From contig NZ_CP012040.1 of NCBI RefSeq assembly GCF_001050135.1, forward strand, positions 1 through 64,000: DNA of 64,000 nucleotides. The letters are read 5' to 3'. The number at the start of each line of letters is the position of its first letter. The first letter of the stretch is position 1. Positions 25,001 through 34,571 of the stretch are shown one piece after another. The translations under genes were made by a program, and so were the position numbers. Under the pieces are notes generated by a model. The model worked only from the letters and a program-made list of their open reading frames with translations. It was not told where the DNA came from and ran no database searches. Origin of the DNA: Cyclobacterium amurskyense (lineage in GTDB: Bacteria > Bacteroidota > Bacteroidia > Cytophagales > Cyclobacteriaceae).

Positions 25001-27979
25001 ATGCTAAATTATGCCAGGGTTAACAATCTTGCAGGTTGGACCACCTTCTTTATTGCATTTATTACTTATTTACTCACCATCGAGGAAACTGCCAGTTTCT
25101 GGGATCCGGGGGAATTTATAGCAGTAGCCTATAAATTACAAGTCCCTCATCCGCCAGGTGCGCCTTTCTTTTTACTTATCTACCGAATGTTTAGCTTTTT
25201 AGCACTCGGAGATGGTCTTGAAATCGCCTATTGGATGAATGTGGGTAGTGCTTTGCTTTCAGCTTTCACTATTTTGTTCCTTTTCTGGACCATCACACTT
25301 CTAGGTAGAAAGTTATTGCTTAAAAACAGTGAGGAGCCAAATACAGACCAAGTTTACACCTTAATTGGTGCTGGTTTTATAGGAGCTTTGGCCTATACCT
25401 TTACGGATAGTTTTTGGTTTTCAGCAGTAGAAGCTGAAGTTTATGCCATGTCATCCTTTTTTACGGCCATAGTAATCTGGGCTTTCTTAAAATGGGATAT
25501 AATAAAAGATCCAAGGGAGGAAAATAAGTACATGATATTTATTGCCTACCTAGTAGGTTTGTCAATAGGTGTTCACCTCTTAAATCTGGTAACACTTCCT
25601 GCCCTTGCCTTAGTGGTCTATTTTAAGAAATACAAAAACCATAACCTCAAAGGAGGAATCATCGCATTCCTACTAGGTGGAGTTGCCCTGGTTGTAATCA
25701 ATAACTTTATTATCCCGGGTCTACCTAGTATAGCCGGGTCTTTGGAAATATTCTTCGTCAATAGCCTTGGCCTACCCTTTGGATCTGGCATAGTTTTCTT
25801 TTCCATTGCCTTTTTAGGAGGGCTTGTGTATGCAGTTATCTACTCCTACCGTCAAGAGAAAGTCATTCTCAATACCATATTACTGTGTTTCTCATTTATA
25901 CTTATAGGCTATAGCTCTTATGCGTTGATCGTGATCCGGGCCAATGCTGAACCGGTAATTAATGAAAATGACCCTAAAGACATCATAAGTTTTGTTAGCT
26001 ACCTTAAAAGAGAGCAATATGGTTACCGACCTTTAATGCAAGGTCAATATTTTACAGCAGACATTGTGGATCAGGTAGAAGGAGCTCCTGTCTATGCCAA
26101 AGGAAAAGAAAAATATGAGATAGTGGATTACCAGTTGGAAAACATCTATGATCCAGAAAAAACAACCCTACTGCCAAGAATATACTCTACACAAGAGCGC
26201 CACAAACAAATCTACAGATCCAAACTTGGATTAAGAGAAGGCCAAGACCCTACCTTTTTTGACAATATCTATTTCATGTTTGAACACCAACTTGGACATA
26301 TGTATTGGAGGTATTTTATGTGGAATTTCAGCGGTAGAGAAAGTGACCTCAGTAATGCTCCTTTCTTAAGCATTTGGAATACAGTCACAACTGACTTCCC
26401 TAACTATATCAAAGAAAACAAAGGCCATAATAATTATTATATGCTTCCTTTGATACTTGGACTGATAGGAATGTTTTTCCAAGCAAAACATGACCCTGAA
26501 TCATTCTGGCTTACCCTAATGCTATTCTTAATGATGGGGGTAGTACTGGTGCTTTACCTCAATTCACCCCCTGTGGAACCAAGGGAAAGAGATTATATAT
26601 ATGTAGGGTCTTTTTATGCCTTTGCCATCTGGATTGGCTTTAGTGTCATGGCTATCAGCCATCAACTTAGTAAATTGAAAAAAGGCATGGTGATGGCAGG
26701 GGTATATGCTGCCCTAATCGCCTTACCTGTCCCCATTTTAATGGCCGCAGAAAACTGGAACGACCATGATAGGTCTGACAGGTATTTCTCTGTGGATTCA
26801 GCAAGAAACTTCCTTGCTTCTTGTGCGCCAAATGCCATATTATTCACTGGAGGAGACAATGACACATTCCCCCTATGGTACGTTCAGGAAGTCGAAGGTT
26901 TCCGAACTGATGTAAGGGTAATTGTATTAAGCTATTTCGATACAGATTGGTACATAAAGCAAATGGCGAGACCTGTAAATGAGTCTGCAGCCCTAAACTT
27001 TACCCTGGATTATGAAAATTATAAAAAAGGCACCAATGACGTACTTTATGTAACGGAAAGAAATATCGAAAGTCTGCCTTTAATAGAATACCTCAAATTA
27101 TTAAAAGAAAACAGTGACTTGCTAAAATTAACTAGCAATCGCTCAAACAGTGACATCAATACAGTACCATCACGAATTTTGACATTGCCAGTTGATTCAG
27201 AAGTGGTTGATAAGGCTGGAATTGTACCAGAGGAATTTGAGGACTTGAAAATACCGAATATCAACATTCGTATAAAAGGTAACTATGTAACCAAGGGTAA
27301 TCTAATGCTTCTGGATTTAATTGCTACCAACAATTGGGAAAGGCCGATTTATTTCAACAATACATCATTGGCAACAATAGGATTTGACGTAAGCAGCCAT
27401 GTTGTAATGGAAGGACTTACCTACCGATTGCTCCCTATTCAAAAGCCAGACAACCAGGATGAATTGATCAATACTGATCTGGCATATGAGAATGTCATGG
27501 AGAAATTTGCCTTTAGAGGAATGGACAACCCTGACAACTATTTTGATGATGAATTTAGAAGATTCACTTCCAACCATAGAAGTGTGTTAAATAGTATAGC
27601 CATTGCTTTAATAGAAGAAGATGACAAGGAGAGGGCAAAAGATGTTATGCGACTCAGCTTGGAAAGACTTCCTGGGGAGGCCATACCTTATGATTTGGCC
27701 AGTGGACAAGCTGTACCTGTACTCTTTGAACTTGAAATGAAAGAAGAAGCTTTGGATATTATTGACAAGATGTCTAAAAAATCGATTGAATTGCTGGATT
27801 TTTACCAAGAAACTGGTAGAGGACTAGATAGAGAAGCTCAGATCTCTGCGGAAATGTTGCGTTACTTTGTTCCGGTATTAAAAGAACAAGGCTATGAAGA
27901 AAAATCCACAGAGCTTCAACAGAATTATGAGCGCATCTTCGGTGCCATGAGTGGCAATTCACGAATTCAAAGAAGATAA
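25001..27979 (+). CDS. DUF2723 membrane protein, putative protein O-mannosyltransferase
   Basis: A 992-residue protein of the DUF2723 family, which includes human TMEM260, an O-mannosyltransferase. It begins with the family block TIEETASFWDPGEFIAVAYK then LQVPHPPGAPFFLLIYRMF, where the Asp/Glu after W are candidate catalytic residues. About a dozen membrane helices occupy residues 10-600, followed by a soluble C-terminal region of about 390 residues with a TPR-like helical tail. The likely role, transfer of a sugar from a lipid donor to exported proteins, is inferred from the family. It is a single gene convergent with the methyltransferase gene. Confidence 0.88.
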   Translation: MLNYARVNNLAGWTTFFIAFITYLLTIEETASFWDPGEFIAVAYKLQVPHPPGAPFFLLIYRMFSFLALGDGLEIAYWMNVGSALLSAFTILFLFWTITLLGRKLLLKNSEEPNTDQVYTLIGAGFIGALAYTFTDSFWFSAVEAEVYAMSSFFTAIVIWAFLKWDIIKDPREENKYMIFIAYLVGLSIGVHLLNLVTLPALALVVYFKKYKNHNLKGGIIAFLLGGVALVVINNFIIPGLPSIAGSLEIFFVNSLGLPFGSGIVFFSIAFLGGLVYAVIYSYRQEKVILNTILLCFSFILIGYSSYALIVIRANAEPVINENDPKDIISFVSYLKREQYGYRPLMQGQYFTADIVDQVEGAPVYAKGKEKYEIVDYQLENIYDPEKTTLLPRIYSTQERHKQIYRSKLGLREGQDPTFFDNIYFMFEHQLGHMYWRYFMWNFSGRESDLSNAPFLSIWNTVTTDFPNYIKENKGHNNYYMLPLILGLIGMFFQAKHDPESFWLTLMLFLMMGVVLVLYLNSPPVEPRERDYIYVGSFYAFAIWIGFSVMAISHQLSKLKKGMVMAGVYAALIALPVPILMAAENWNDHDRSDRYFSVDSARNFLASCAPNAILFTGGDNDTFPLWYVQEVEGFRTDVRVIVLSYFDTDWYIKQMARPVNESAALNFTLDYENYKKGTNDVLYVTERNIESLPLIEYLKLLKENSDLLKLTSNRSNSDINTVPSRILTLPVDSEVVDKAGIVPEEFEDLKIPNINIRIKGNYVTKGNLMLLDLIATNNWERPIYFNNTSLATIGFDVSSHVVMEGLTYRLLPIQKPDNQDELINTDLAYENVMEKFAFRGMDNPDNYFDDEFRRFTSNHRSVLNSIAIALIEEDDKERAKDVMRLSLERLPGEAIPYDLASGQAVPVLFELEMKEEALDIIDKMSKKSIELLDFYQETGRGLDREAQISAEMLRYFVPVLKEQGYEEKSTELQQNYERIFGAMSGNSRIQRR

Positions 27980-28020
27980 ATTCAGTTCACTGAAAAGGAA
28001 CTAGAAGTATAAAAGAGAAT

Positions 28021-28205
28021 TTTAACCCGGATGATGTAATAGGATTTCCCGTGTTTACGGGAAGTGTTGCAATCGCAAGAAAATCAGGCTGTTTGGAGAT
28101 TTTAGCATAGCACCGCTATGGTGAAATTGAAAACAGCAACGAAGTGGCTGATTTTAAAGCGATTTCAGCACGTAATAGATTGTCTATTGCATATTTCGGG
28201 TTTAA
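28021..28205 (+). repeat. Dispersed TIR element, copy A (internally deleted)
   Basis: 185 bp from TTTAACCCGGATGATG to TATTTCGGGTTTAA. It shares most of its length with copies B, C and D but lacks about 33 bp around the first hairpin (the segment holding CCTGACAATGTCAGG). Kept features are the CCCGTGTTTACGGG hairpin, the long stem-loop from GCTGTTT to AAACAGC with inner CATAGC/GCTATG, and the AATAGA-TTG-TCTATT hairpin. It lies 41 bp after the DUF2723 gene. Confidence 0.9.
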
Positions 28206-28213
28206 CGAATTAA

Positions 28214-28259
28214 TAAAAAAGAACCGGCTGCCCATTCACAATGAGCAGCCGGTTTTTTT
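28214..28259. terminator. Bidirectional terminator between convergent genes
   Basis: AACCGGCTGC (28222-28231) and GCAGCCGGTT (28245-28254) form a perfect 10-bp stem flanked by A on the left and T on the right. It can end transcription from both the DUF2723 gene and the methyltransferase gene. Confidence 0.9.
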
Positions 28260-28263
28260 ATAC

Positions 28264-29040
28264 CTATTTTTTATGTAAAATATAGTAAAGGTCAAGGGCA
28301 TTTTCAGGGTCATCAACATACAAATAATCTGAATGCTCTATTTGCTCTACAGCCTTCCCGTTCTTTCTGTGTAGCTTATCCCGATTGGCTCTATTAAGAA
28401 TCTCATAGGGTATTCTCAACATCCAAGCGGGCAACCTATACTGAAGGTTAAGCACATCCCAGCGGGTGATTTTATTTACAGATTCTTTATTGGCATTGTA
28501 ATAATCCCATACTTTAGCATTCCCACCAATTCCTTTAGTCTCCACCTTATCAAAAATAGAAGCACATAATTCCTTTAATTGAGCGGGAGTGTATTCCCGG
28601 ATATGCCAAGGATTTCTCGTCAATGAAAATCGAATATTTGGAGTAGATATCAATGCCATACCTCCAGGCTTTAGCACACGGTAAATCTCTTCAAGGTACT
28701 TTTTGTCATTTTGGATATGCTCTATTACCTGAAAACTCACTACAGTATCGAAGGAGTCATCTTTTAGATTGTCCATTGGTGGAATAATTGCCTGTTCAAA
28801 AGTAAATTCAGGAAATTTATCCTTTAGTCTGTCCAGGATTTCTCCTATCTTGTCCATACCGTGGTAATGATCAACCAAAGGGCCAAGGACATGTACACCT
28901 CTGCCTTCACCACAGCCTATTTCTAAAAGATTGCCTGAAACATATTCTTTAGCAACAATGTATGCCTTAAAAAGGCGTTGATGAATTGGGTTGTCACTAA
29001 TCAACTTATCGGAAGTAATTTCCGTTGTATAGGTAGCCAT
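28264..29040 (-). CDS. Class I SAM-dependent methyltransferase
   Basis: A 258-residue methyltransferase with motif I LLEIGCGEGRGVHVLG (near residue 38), the acidic residue after strand 2 in YHGMDKI, motif II SFDTVVSFQVIEHI and post-motif VLKPGGMALISTPN. The order fits the UbiE/Methyltransf_11 class. The C-terminal part (about 170-258) is unlike small-molecule ubiquinone methylases. The substrate is not apparent; a role in surface glycan or lipid synthesis is possible. The gene ends at the bidirectional terminator and is divergent from the GWxTD gene. Confidence 0.88.
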   Translation of the reverse strand: MATYTTEITSDKLISDNPIHQRLFKAYIVAKEYVSGNLLEIGCGEGRGVHVLGPLVDHYHGMDKIGEILDRLKDKFPEFTFEQAIIPPMDNLKDDSFDTVVSFQVIEHIQNDKKYLEEIYRVLKPGGMALISTPNIRFSLTRNPWHIREYTPAQLKELCASIFDKVETKGIGGNAKVWDYYNANKESVNKITRWDVLNLQYRLPAWMLRIPYEILNRANRDKLHRKNGKAVEQIEHSDYLYVDDPENALDLYYILHKK

Positions 29041-29091
29041 CTAAAATTTTATTATTTTCAACAAAATTAAGGTTAATTTTTAAAACCAACT

Positions 29092-30339
29092 ATGGAAAAA
29101 ATAAAGTCATTGCATATGAAACGAAATATTGGGTTTTTATTTATTTTAACCCTGCTATCCTTTTCCACCTTTGCTCAAAACAATCTGCAAAGTATAAACC
29201 AGAGTTTAAGGTATTCCAGGTATTCGAGAATCTCATTAAAAGTCATCCCAATCAAAATTGCGGAAAGAACTTTTAAGCTTCAAATGCTGGTGGAAAAAAT
29301 AGAAGATGAAGCCAATTTTGATGATTACCTTTTCTCATACACCATTGTCAATAGTTTTGAACAGAAAATTGATGATGACAATGTAATTGCATTAGACAGG
29401 GATCTATTAAAAAAAGACACTGATGGTCATTTTTATTTTGAAGAAACAGTAGATATACCTTCCTCTTCTGATCAAGCTTATGTAATATTTAGGGCTACAG
29501 ACACACGTCAGGAAGATGAATATGTGTATCATGCCGACTTAATAAGTCCATTTGTAGCCGATCAACCATCCTTTGGCGCTTATTTCGGAAATGACATTCC
29601 TTATGACCAAAATTTCTTGAATGTTGAAGAATCTTTGCTCTTCAAAAGTGAGAATAGCGTAAGTCTATACAGGTACTTTTACCCTCAGAGTTTCGCAATT
29701 CCTTTACCTCCAATGGAAACCAAAACACCAGAGATCGCTAAGGAAACTCAAGTAATAAATGAAGGTGACTTCTTAGTAAATGTCCCTGTCCCCTTTGAAA
29801 AATCAGGCTATTATTTTATTCAGGAGGACACCACTACAGCAGCCGGACTGATGATCAAAACAGCAGGGAAAGCTTTCCCTAAGGTATCCACTTGGGAAGA
29901 GATGATCCAAATGGTGGCTTATATTTCCACTAGAAAAGAACATGAAACTCTCCTGGCTGCCGAAAACAAAAAAATAGCACTGGATGAATACTGGATAAGA
30001 ATGACCAGAGATGAGGATGCTGCCAAAAGTTTAATCAAAGAATATTTTAGACAGGTAGAATTTGCAAATATTCTATTCACCGATTTCAAAGAAGGTTGGG
30101 CTACGGACCGTGGAATGGTGTATATTATAATGGGCCCTCCACAGGAAGTTTACTTTAATTTAGATAAAGAGACCTGGGTTTACCTCGCTCAGGATTCTAA
30201 TTCAAAAATAACCTTTACCTTTGCACGGGTAAAAAATATATTAACCCCACAATATTATACATTGAACCGATCCAGAGCTTATCAGCCGGTATGGTTCAAA
30301 ACAATCACAGCATGGAGAAACGGAAGGATGGTTTTTTAA
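29092..30339 (+). CDS. GWxTD domain-containing exported protein
   Basis: A 415-residue exported protein with the C-terminal GWxTD domain common in Bacteroidota (EGWATDRGMVYIIMGPPQEV at about residues 335-354). The signal peptide is MKRNIGFLFILTLLSFSTFAQ, starting at the second Met (29116), which may be the true start. The middle is beta-rich (about 30-230). The function of GWxTD proteins is not established. The last 28 bp overlap the rlmB start, so the two genes are co-transcribed. Confidence 0.88.
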   Translation: MEKIKSLHMKRNIGFLFILTLLSFSTFAQNNLQSINQSLRYSRYSRISLKVIPIKIAERTFKLQMLVEKIEDEANFDDYLFSYTIVNSFEQKIDDDNVIALDRDLLKKDTDGHFYFEETVDIPSSSDQAYVIFRATDTRQEDEYVYHADLISPFVADQPSFGAYFGNDIPYDQNFLNVEESLLFKSENSVSLYRYFYPQSFAIPLPPMETKTPEIAKETQVINEGDFLVNVPVPFEKSGYYFIQEDTTTAAGLMIKTAGKAFPKVSTWEEMIQMVAYISTRKEHETLLAAENKKIALDEYWIRMTRDEDAAKSLIKEYFRQVEFANILFTDFKEGWATDRGMVYIIMGPPQEVYFNLDKETWVYLAQDSNSKITFTFARVKNILTPQYYTLNRSRAYQPVWFKTITAWRNGRMVF

Positions 30340-31097
30340 TCGACAGAAACGAAGACCAAAAAGATTTTATTTTTGGCATCAGGCCCATTATGGAGGCCTT
30401 GAATGCAGATCGGGAAATAGACAAAATACTGGTCAATAAGGAACTGAAAGGTGACCTTCTTAAAGAGTTACTTGCTTTAACGAAAGAGAAAAAACTCCCG
30501 GTAACCAAAGTGCCGGAAAGTAAACTTAATCGTATCACCAGGAAGAATCATCAGGGAGTTATTGCCTATATCTCATCGATTGCTTACGCATCTTGGGAAA
30601 ACGTGGTGGACAGTACCTTTACTAAAGGCGAAGCTCCACTTATTTTGATGCTAGACAGGGTTACTGATGTTCGGAATTTTGGAGCCATAGCACGTACGGC
30701 TGAAGTTGCAGGTGTACATGGCATCATTATACCAGAAAAAAGCAGTGCTCAGATCAATTCTGATGCGGTCAAAACTTCTGCAGGAGCACTAAATTTCCTA
30801 CCTGTAAGTAGGGTAAGAAACCTTTACTACACACTTAAAGACCTAAAAAAATCAGGCCTAAAAGTGGTGGGAGTAACTGAGAAAACTGACCGAATGATGT
30901 ATGCAGCAGATCTTACTACTCCTACTGTATTGGTAATGGGGTCTGAGGAAGATGGGGTTTCTGATGAATTATTGGGATTGTGCGATGAGTTCGTGAAAGT
31001 ACCTGTACATGGCCAGATTGAGAGTCTTAATGTATCTGTAGCCACTGGAATTGTTATTTACGAAGCCATTCGCCAAAGAAAACAGGCAGATTCTTAA
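30312..31097 (+). CDS. rlmB: 23S rRNA (guanosine-2'-O)-methyltransferase, TrmH/RlmB family
   Basis: A 261-residue SPOUT methyltransferase. An N-terminal substrate-binding domain has FIFGIRPIMEAL, and the catalytic knot domain has LILMLDRVTDVRNFGAIART, then VMGSEEDGVSDELL and the C-terminal IESLNVSVATGIVIYEA, all TrmH/RlmB signatures. RlmB methylates G2251 of 23S rRNA; assignment to that site rather than a tRNA site is by family. The ATG at 30312 (MEKRKDG) is preferred over 30291 because the family N terminus starts close to FGIRP. It overlaps the GWxTD gene by 28 bp and precedes rmuC by 11 bp. Confidence 0.92.
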   Translation: MEKRKDGFLIDRNEDQKDFIFGIRPIMEALNADREIDKILVNKELKGDLLKELLALTKEKKLPVTKVPESKLNRITRKNHQGVIAYISSIAYASWENVVDSTFTKGEAPLILMLDRVTDVRNFGAIARTAEVAGVHGIIIPEKSSAQINSDAVKTSAGALNFLPVSRVRNLYYTLKDLKKSGLKVVGVTEKTDRMMYAADLTTPTVLVMGSEEDGVSDELLGLCDEFVKVPVHGQIESLNVSVATGIVIYEAIRQRKQADS

Positions 31098-31108
31098 TTT
31101 ACGTATAA

Positions 31109-32455
31109 ATGGCAATTGAACTGGTTGCGCTTTTATTTTTGATGCTAGGTATCATAGCCGTACTGGCCATAATTCTGTATCAAACTCAACAGAAGCGCAA
31201 CCAATTGGATAAAAGTCTAAACGCCCTAAACCTGGAAAAGGAGCGCTACAGCGAAAAAACCCGACTTCTTCAAGACCAACAAGAAAGGATAATACAAGAA
31301 AATGAAGCCCTTTTGATTTCTGTCAAGTCCCTTGAAAAAGAAAATCATGAGCTTGCCTTGGACAAAGGAAAATTAGAGAGTGAATTGCTTTTTTTGAAGG
31401 AAAAACTGATTTTTCAAAAACAGGAGCTTGACAAAATGGGGACTAGGTTTCAACAAGAGTTCGAATTGTTGGCCAACAAAATTCTAGAGGAAAAGTCCAA
31501 AAAATTCACCAACCAGAATCAGGAAAACATCAGCAACATTCTCCAGCCTCTGGGGAAAGAATTGGAAGCATTTAAAAAGCAGGTTCAGGAAGCCTATGCC
31601 ATGGAATCAAGGGAGCGCTTTTCTCTGGAAGGAAAGGTCAAGGAACTTGCAGTGCTCAATCAGCAAATCAGCCAGGAAGCCAAAAACCTAACCAATGCCC
31701 TGAAAGGCAATGCCAAAATCAGAGGAAATTGGGGTGAGGCCATATTGGAAACCATTCTTCAAAATTCCGGATTGGAAAAAGACAGGCATTATAGCATTCA
31801 GGGATTTTTGAAAGATGAAAATGGGCACCCTTTAATCGGGCCAGATGGCAAGAGAATGCAACCTGATGTGATTATCCATTATCCCGATGACAAAAAAGTT
31901 ATCATTGATAGTAAAATATCACTTATAGCTTATGAGAAATACAGCAGTACTATTGGGGAAACCGAGCAAAAGTTAGCCCTTGATCTTCATCTTAAGGCTA
32001 TAAAAACCCATATAGACCAGCTTTCTGCCAAGCAATATGAAAGTTATGCAAAGGCCCTAGACTTTGTGATCATGTTCGTACCTCTAGAAGCGGCCTATAT
32101 AGTAGCCCTTCAAGCCGACCCCCAGATTTGGGAATATGCCTACAAAAAGCGAGTATTATTAATCAGTAGCAGCAATCTAATCGCAGCCCTTAAGATGATC
32201 AAGGACCTTTGGATAAGAGATGATCAATCTAAAAATGCCTTGGAAATAGCCGAAAGAGGAGGAAAACTTTATGACAAGCTTTCTAATTTTGTTAACAGCT
32301 TGGAAGATGTAGGAAAACATCTTGACAAGTCCCAGGATAGCTATAATACAGCCATCAAGCAACTTAAAACTGGCAAAGGAAATCTTCTTTCCCAAGCTGA
32401 AAAACTCAGGACTTTGGGTGTAAATGCCCGAAACAAAATTTCAGGAGAGCAATAA
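31109..32455 (+). CDS. rmuC: DNA recombination protein RmuC
   Basis: RmuC family protein, 448 residues: one N-terminal membrane helix (about residues 3-22), a long coiled coil (about 25-130), then the nuclease-like domain with GNWGEAILETILQNSGL and PDVIIHYPDDKKVIIDSKIS, where the D-x-K pattern recalls PD-(D/E)XK nucleases. RmuC limits recombination at inverted repeats in E. coli. It starts 11 bp after rlmB and ends the plus-strand run that begins with the GWxTD gene. Confidence 0.94.
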   Translation: MAIELVALLFLMLGIIAVLAIILYQTQQKRNQLDKSLNALNLEKERYSEKTRLLQDQQERIIQENEALLISVKSLEKENHELALDKGKLESELLFLKEKLIFQKQELDKMGTRFQQEFELLANKILEEKSKKFTNQNQENISNILQPLGKELEAFKKQVQEAYAMESRERFSLEGKVKELAVLNQQISQEAKNLTNALKGNAKIRGNWGEAILETILQNSGLEKDRHYSIQGFLKDENGHPLIGPDGKRMQPDVIIHYPDDKKVIIDSKISLIAYEKYSSTIGETEQKLALDLHLKAIKTHIDQLSAKQYESYAKALDFVIMFVPLEAAYIVALQADPQIWEYAYKKRVLLISSSNLIAALKMIKDLWIRDDQSKNALEIAERGGKLYDKLSNFVNSLEDVGKHLDKSQDSYNTAIKQLKTGKGNLLSQAEKLRTLGVNARNKISGEQ

Positions 32456-32496
32456 ATGCCTAGGCCTCTTTACTAATGATCCTCCACAAATCCATA

Positions 32497-33150
32497 CTAA
32501 AAAGGAACATCACCCGGGCCATCCACTTGCTTGACTAGGGCATTATTGGATATCAAGTAGTTTCTCCCCGTCGAAATCTCCTGACACAATACTCTGGACC
32601 TTTGTGTACGAATTTTCTTAAAAACCCTTTCTCTTAATTCGAAATGTGCATGTTGTGGCAGGTCTCCAAGGAAAGGTTGTTCAAATTTAACCGCATCCTT
32701 GTCGTATTTTCGCAACTCCTTCATCAGGAAGAGATCAGCTCCTGTGGAAGCCTTTGGATTGCTCATGTGTAGCTTGAGAGGTATTAAAACGTCCTTTGGA
32801 AATACCCGCTCATGCAAAACGGGCGCCATCAACCACTTGAAAGATCGCTTCCATTCTATGCCATGAGGCATGATACCCTTCCCTATCCTTTCCTTATGCT
32901 GACTAAACACACGGTGATGAGCCACCTCATGAATATAGGTAATCAGAAATTGGTATTGATTCAGATCATGGTTGATAGTAATTTTCTGTATGCTTTTGTC
33001 TCTTCTATACCGAAAATCACCCAACTTTGACCTTCTCGATTTGGTGATTTCAATAACAAAAGGTTCTTCTTCCCAAAGGGAAAAACAATAAGACAAGGCG
33101 TTTTCAGGCACCTTCCCCTTTAATTGTTCCAACCACTTTTCTTTTTTCAC
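32497..33150 (-). CDS. SprT-like zinc metalloprotease
   Basis: A 217-residue SprT-like domain protein. The zinc motif HEVAHH (His 74, Glu 75, His 78) lies in ITYIHEVAHHRVFSQH. The third ligand is probably in MPHGIEWKRSF, where HG-x-x-W is the SprT pattern. Eukaryotic SPRTN degrades DNA-protein crosslinks; the bacterial role is uncertain. Translation appears to start at GTG (GTGAAAAAAGAAAAG); no upstream ATG fits. It is convergent with rmuC, 41 bp apart. Confidence 0.88.
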   Translation of the reverse strand: MKKEKWLEQLKGKVPENALSYCFSLWEEEPFVIEITKSRRSKLGDFRYRRDKSIQKITINHDLNQYQFLITYIHEVAHHRVFSQHKERIGKGIMPHGIEWKRSFKWLMAPVLHERVFPKDVLIPLKLHMSNPKASTGADLFLMKELRKYDKDAVKFEQPFLGDLPQHAHFELRERVFKKIRTQRSRVLCQEISTGRNYLISNNALVKQVDGPGDVPF

Positions 33151-33176
33151 TTCTTAATTTTAAGCTGAAATCAAAA

Positions 33177-34541
33177 TTAAGAATTTTTATCATCGTGAAT
33201 TAATTCAAGCAGTTTTTTTCTAAACAAGTCTTCCGCATCAGGTAAAAGATTGCTTATTCTACATCTCCATGTTTCATAGCCCCCCTTCTCGATTTCATGT
33301 GCTGGCGGTACATAGCCTACATTGTCATTGGCTAAACTTATAGTGAAATAAGGACATTTTACTTCAGCTTTGAGCTTCAGCCCTGTTTCAGCAAAAAACT
33401 CTCCGGGTAATGCACCAATTTTCCCTTCGCCAATATGCAAAACCTGCACAGCACTTTCCGCTGCATCAGCAAATTCATTGAGCAACATTTGTTCTCTCGC
33501 ATAAAGCTTGCGCCAACCTTGGGTGTCTGGCTTCAAATCCTCAAGTCCACCAATAGCCAAAATCCCTCTGGCAGTCTCCAGTTCATCCTTGTCTGGCATC
33601 CTTCTACCAGCCTTAATGTTTGCGAAACTGCTATGCAGATAGGGGGCCTGATCCCACTGTACACCTTCCAATCCCTCCAAAACCTTGTCAGCCAAATCAT
33701 TGGCTATTTTTGTACTTTTAGCCAATTCTCCTTTAGGGAATTCTTTCTGTCCGCTAAAATCCCAGATATTGATATCTCCACTTGTACCATTGCTCATTAT
33801 CCCCACAAAATCAGGGCCTGCATCCAACTTCTCTTTCAAGGCTGCAGCAAACCTACCAAAATAATCAGCTGATATGGTTCCATTTTCCCAATCCCCAACA
33901 TAATGAAGGGAATAATTACCTAAAATGGCTATCCATTTATCATCCAAACCTTTAACCGCCAGGAACCCAAGTTCTGGGTCTGGCGTATTAAGTGGTTTTA
34001 TAATCTCCTCTTCCACCCCAAAAGGGTTCGTTTTAATCGTATCTGCCTTCCCTGTTACAGGATTTAAGGGAGTATAGCTGTCTTTCATCCAATACCTACG
34101 ACACATCACATATTCTGGTGCATCAGCCGTCCCAAAGGCCAGTTGAGCAGGTCTCAATTTGTCAATGGCTTTCCCAACTGCCTCCACGATAAGTCCCGGC
34201 AAGCGCTTCCTGTATGCCAAATCTGCCGGTACCATATGTACATCTTCAACAGCTCCAGAAGCATGGGTATGAGTGGCTGAGATCAAAACCTGTTCAGATG
34301 GAATGCCAAATTGCTTTTCGATAATAGCTTTGGTACCATCCAGCAATTCTTTGCCCAAAATGCAAATGTCTACCACCACTAAAACTAGGGTTCGTGTATC
34401 ATTTTTAAGCACAAGAGCTTTGGCATGCAGGGGATCATGGATTTTCTGTGCATAATGGGTGACAAAGTCTCCATTAATGATTGTTCCTAATGGAGGAGTC
34501 GTATCGACACTGGCAGCACCAGCCTGAAAATTATTGGACAT
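33177..34541 (-). CDS. Neutral ceramidase-like amidase, cytoplasmic
   Basis: A 454-residue protein of the neutral/alkaline non-lysosomal ceramidase N-terminal domain family. It starts FQAGAASVDTTPPLG (the family begins with G-x-A-x-x-D-x-T-P), has the metal motif ATHTHASG (His 91 and His 93) and NGTSGDIN. It has no signal peptide, unlike true ceramidases, so it probably hydrolyses a soluble amide or ester in the cytoplasm. It is the last gene of the eight-gene catabolic cluster, 30 bp after the M19 dipeptidase, so its substrate is likely an intermediate of that pathway. Confidence 0.86.
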   Translation of the reverse strand: MSNNFQAGAASVDTTPPLGTIINGDFVTHYAQKIHDPLHAKALVLKNDTRTLVLVVVDICILGKELLDGTKAIIEKQFGIPSEQVLISATHTHASGAVEDVHMVPADLAYRKRLPGLIVEAVGKAIDKLRPAQLAFGTADAPEYVMCRRYWMKDSYTPLNPVTGKADTIKTNPFGVEEEIIKPLNTPDPELGFLAVKGLDDKWIAILGNYSLHYVGDWENGTISADYFGRFAAALKEKLDAGPDFVGIMSNGTSGDINIWDFSGQKEFPKGELAKSTKIANDLADKVLEGLEGVQWDQAPYLHSSFANIKAGRRMPDKDELETARGILAIGGLEDLKPDTQGWRKLYAREQMLLNEFADAAESAVQVLHIGEGKIGALPGEFFAETGLKLKAEVKCPYFTISLANDNVGYVPPAHEIEKGGYETWRCRISNLLPDAEDLFRKKLLELIHDDKNS

Positions 34542-34571
34542 TGATTAAAGGAATTAGTAATGGATCAAAAT

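Noticed and set aside
28005..28211. Target site duplication around repeat copies (GAATT near copy A)
   Set aside because: The flanking GAATT is offset by one base and no comparable duplication flanks copies B, C or D beyond the TTAA that is part of the element.
33435..33872. 145-codon open frame opposite the ceramidase-like gene
   Set aside because: Antisense shadow of a family with conserved metal-binding motifs.
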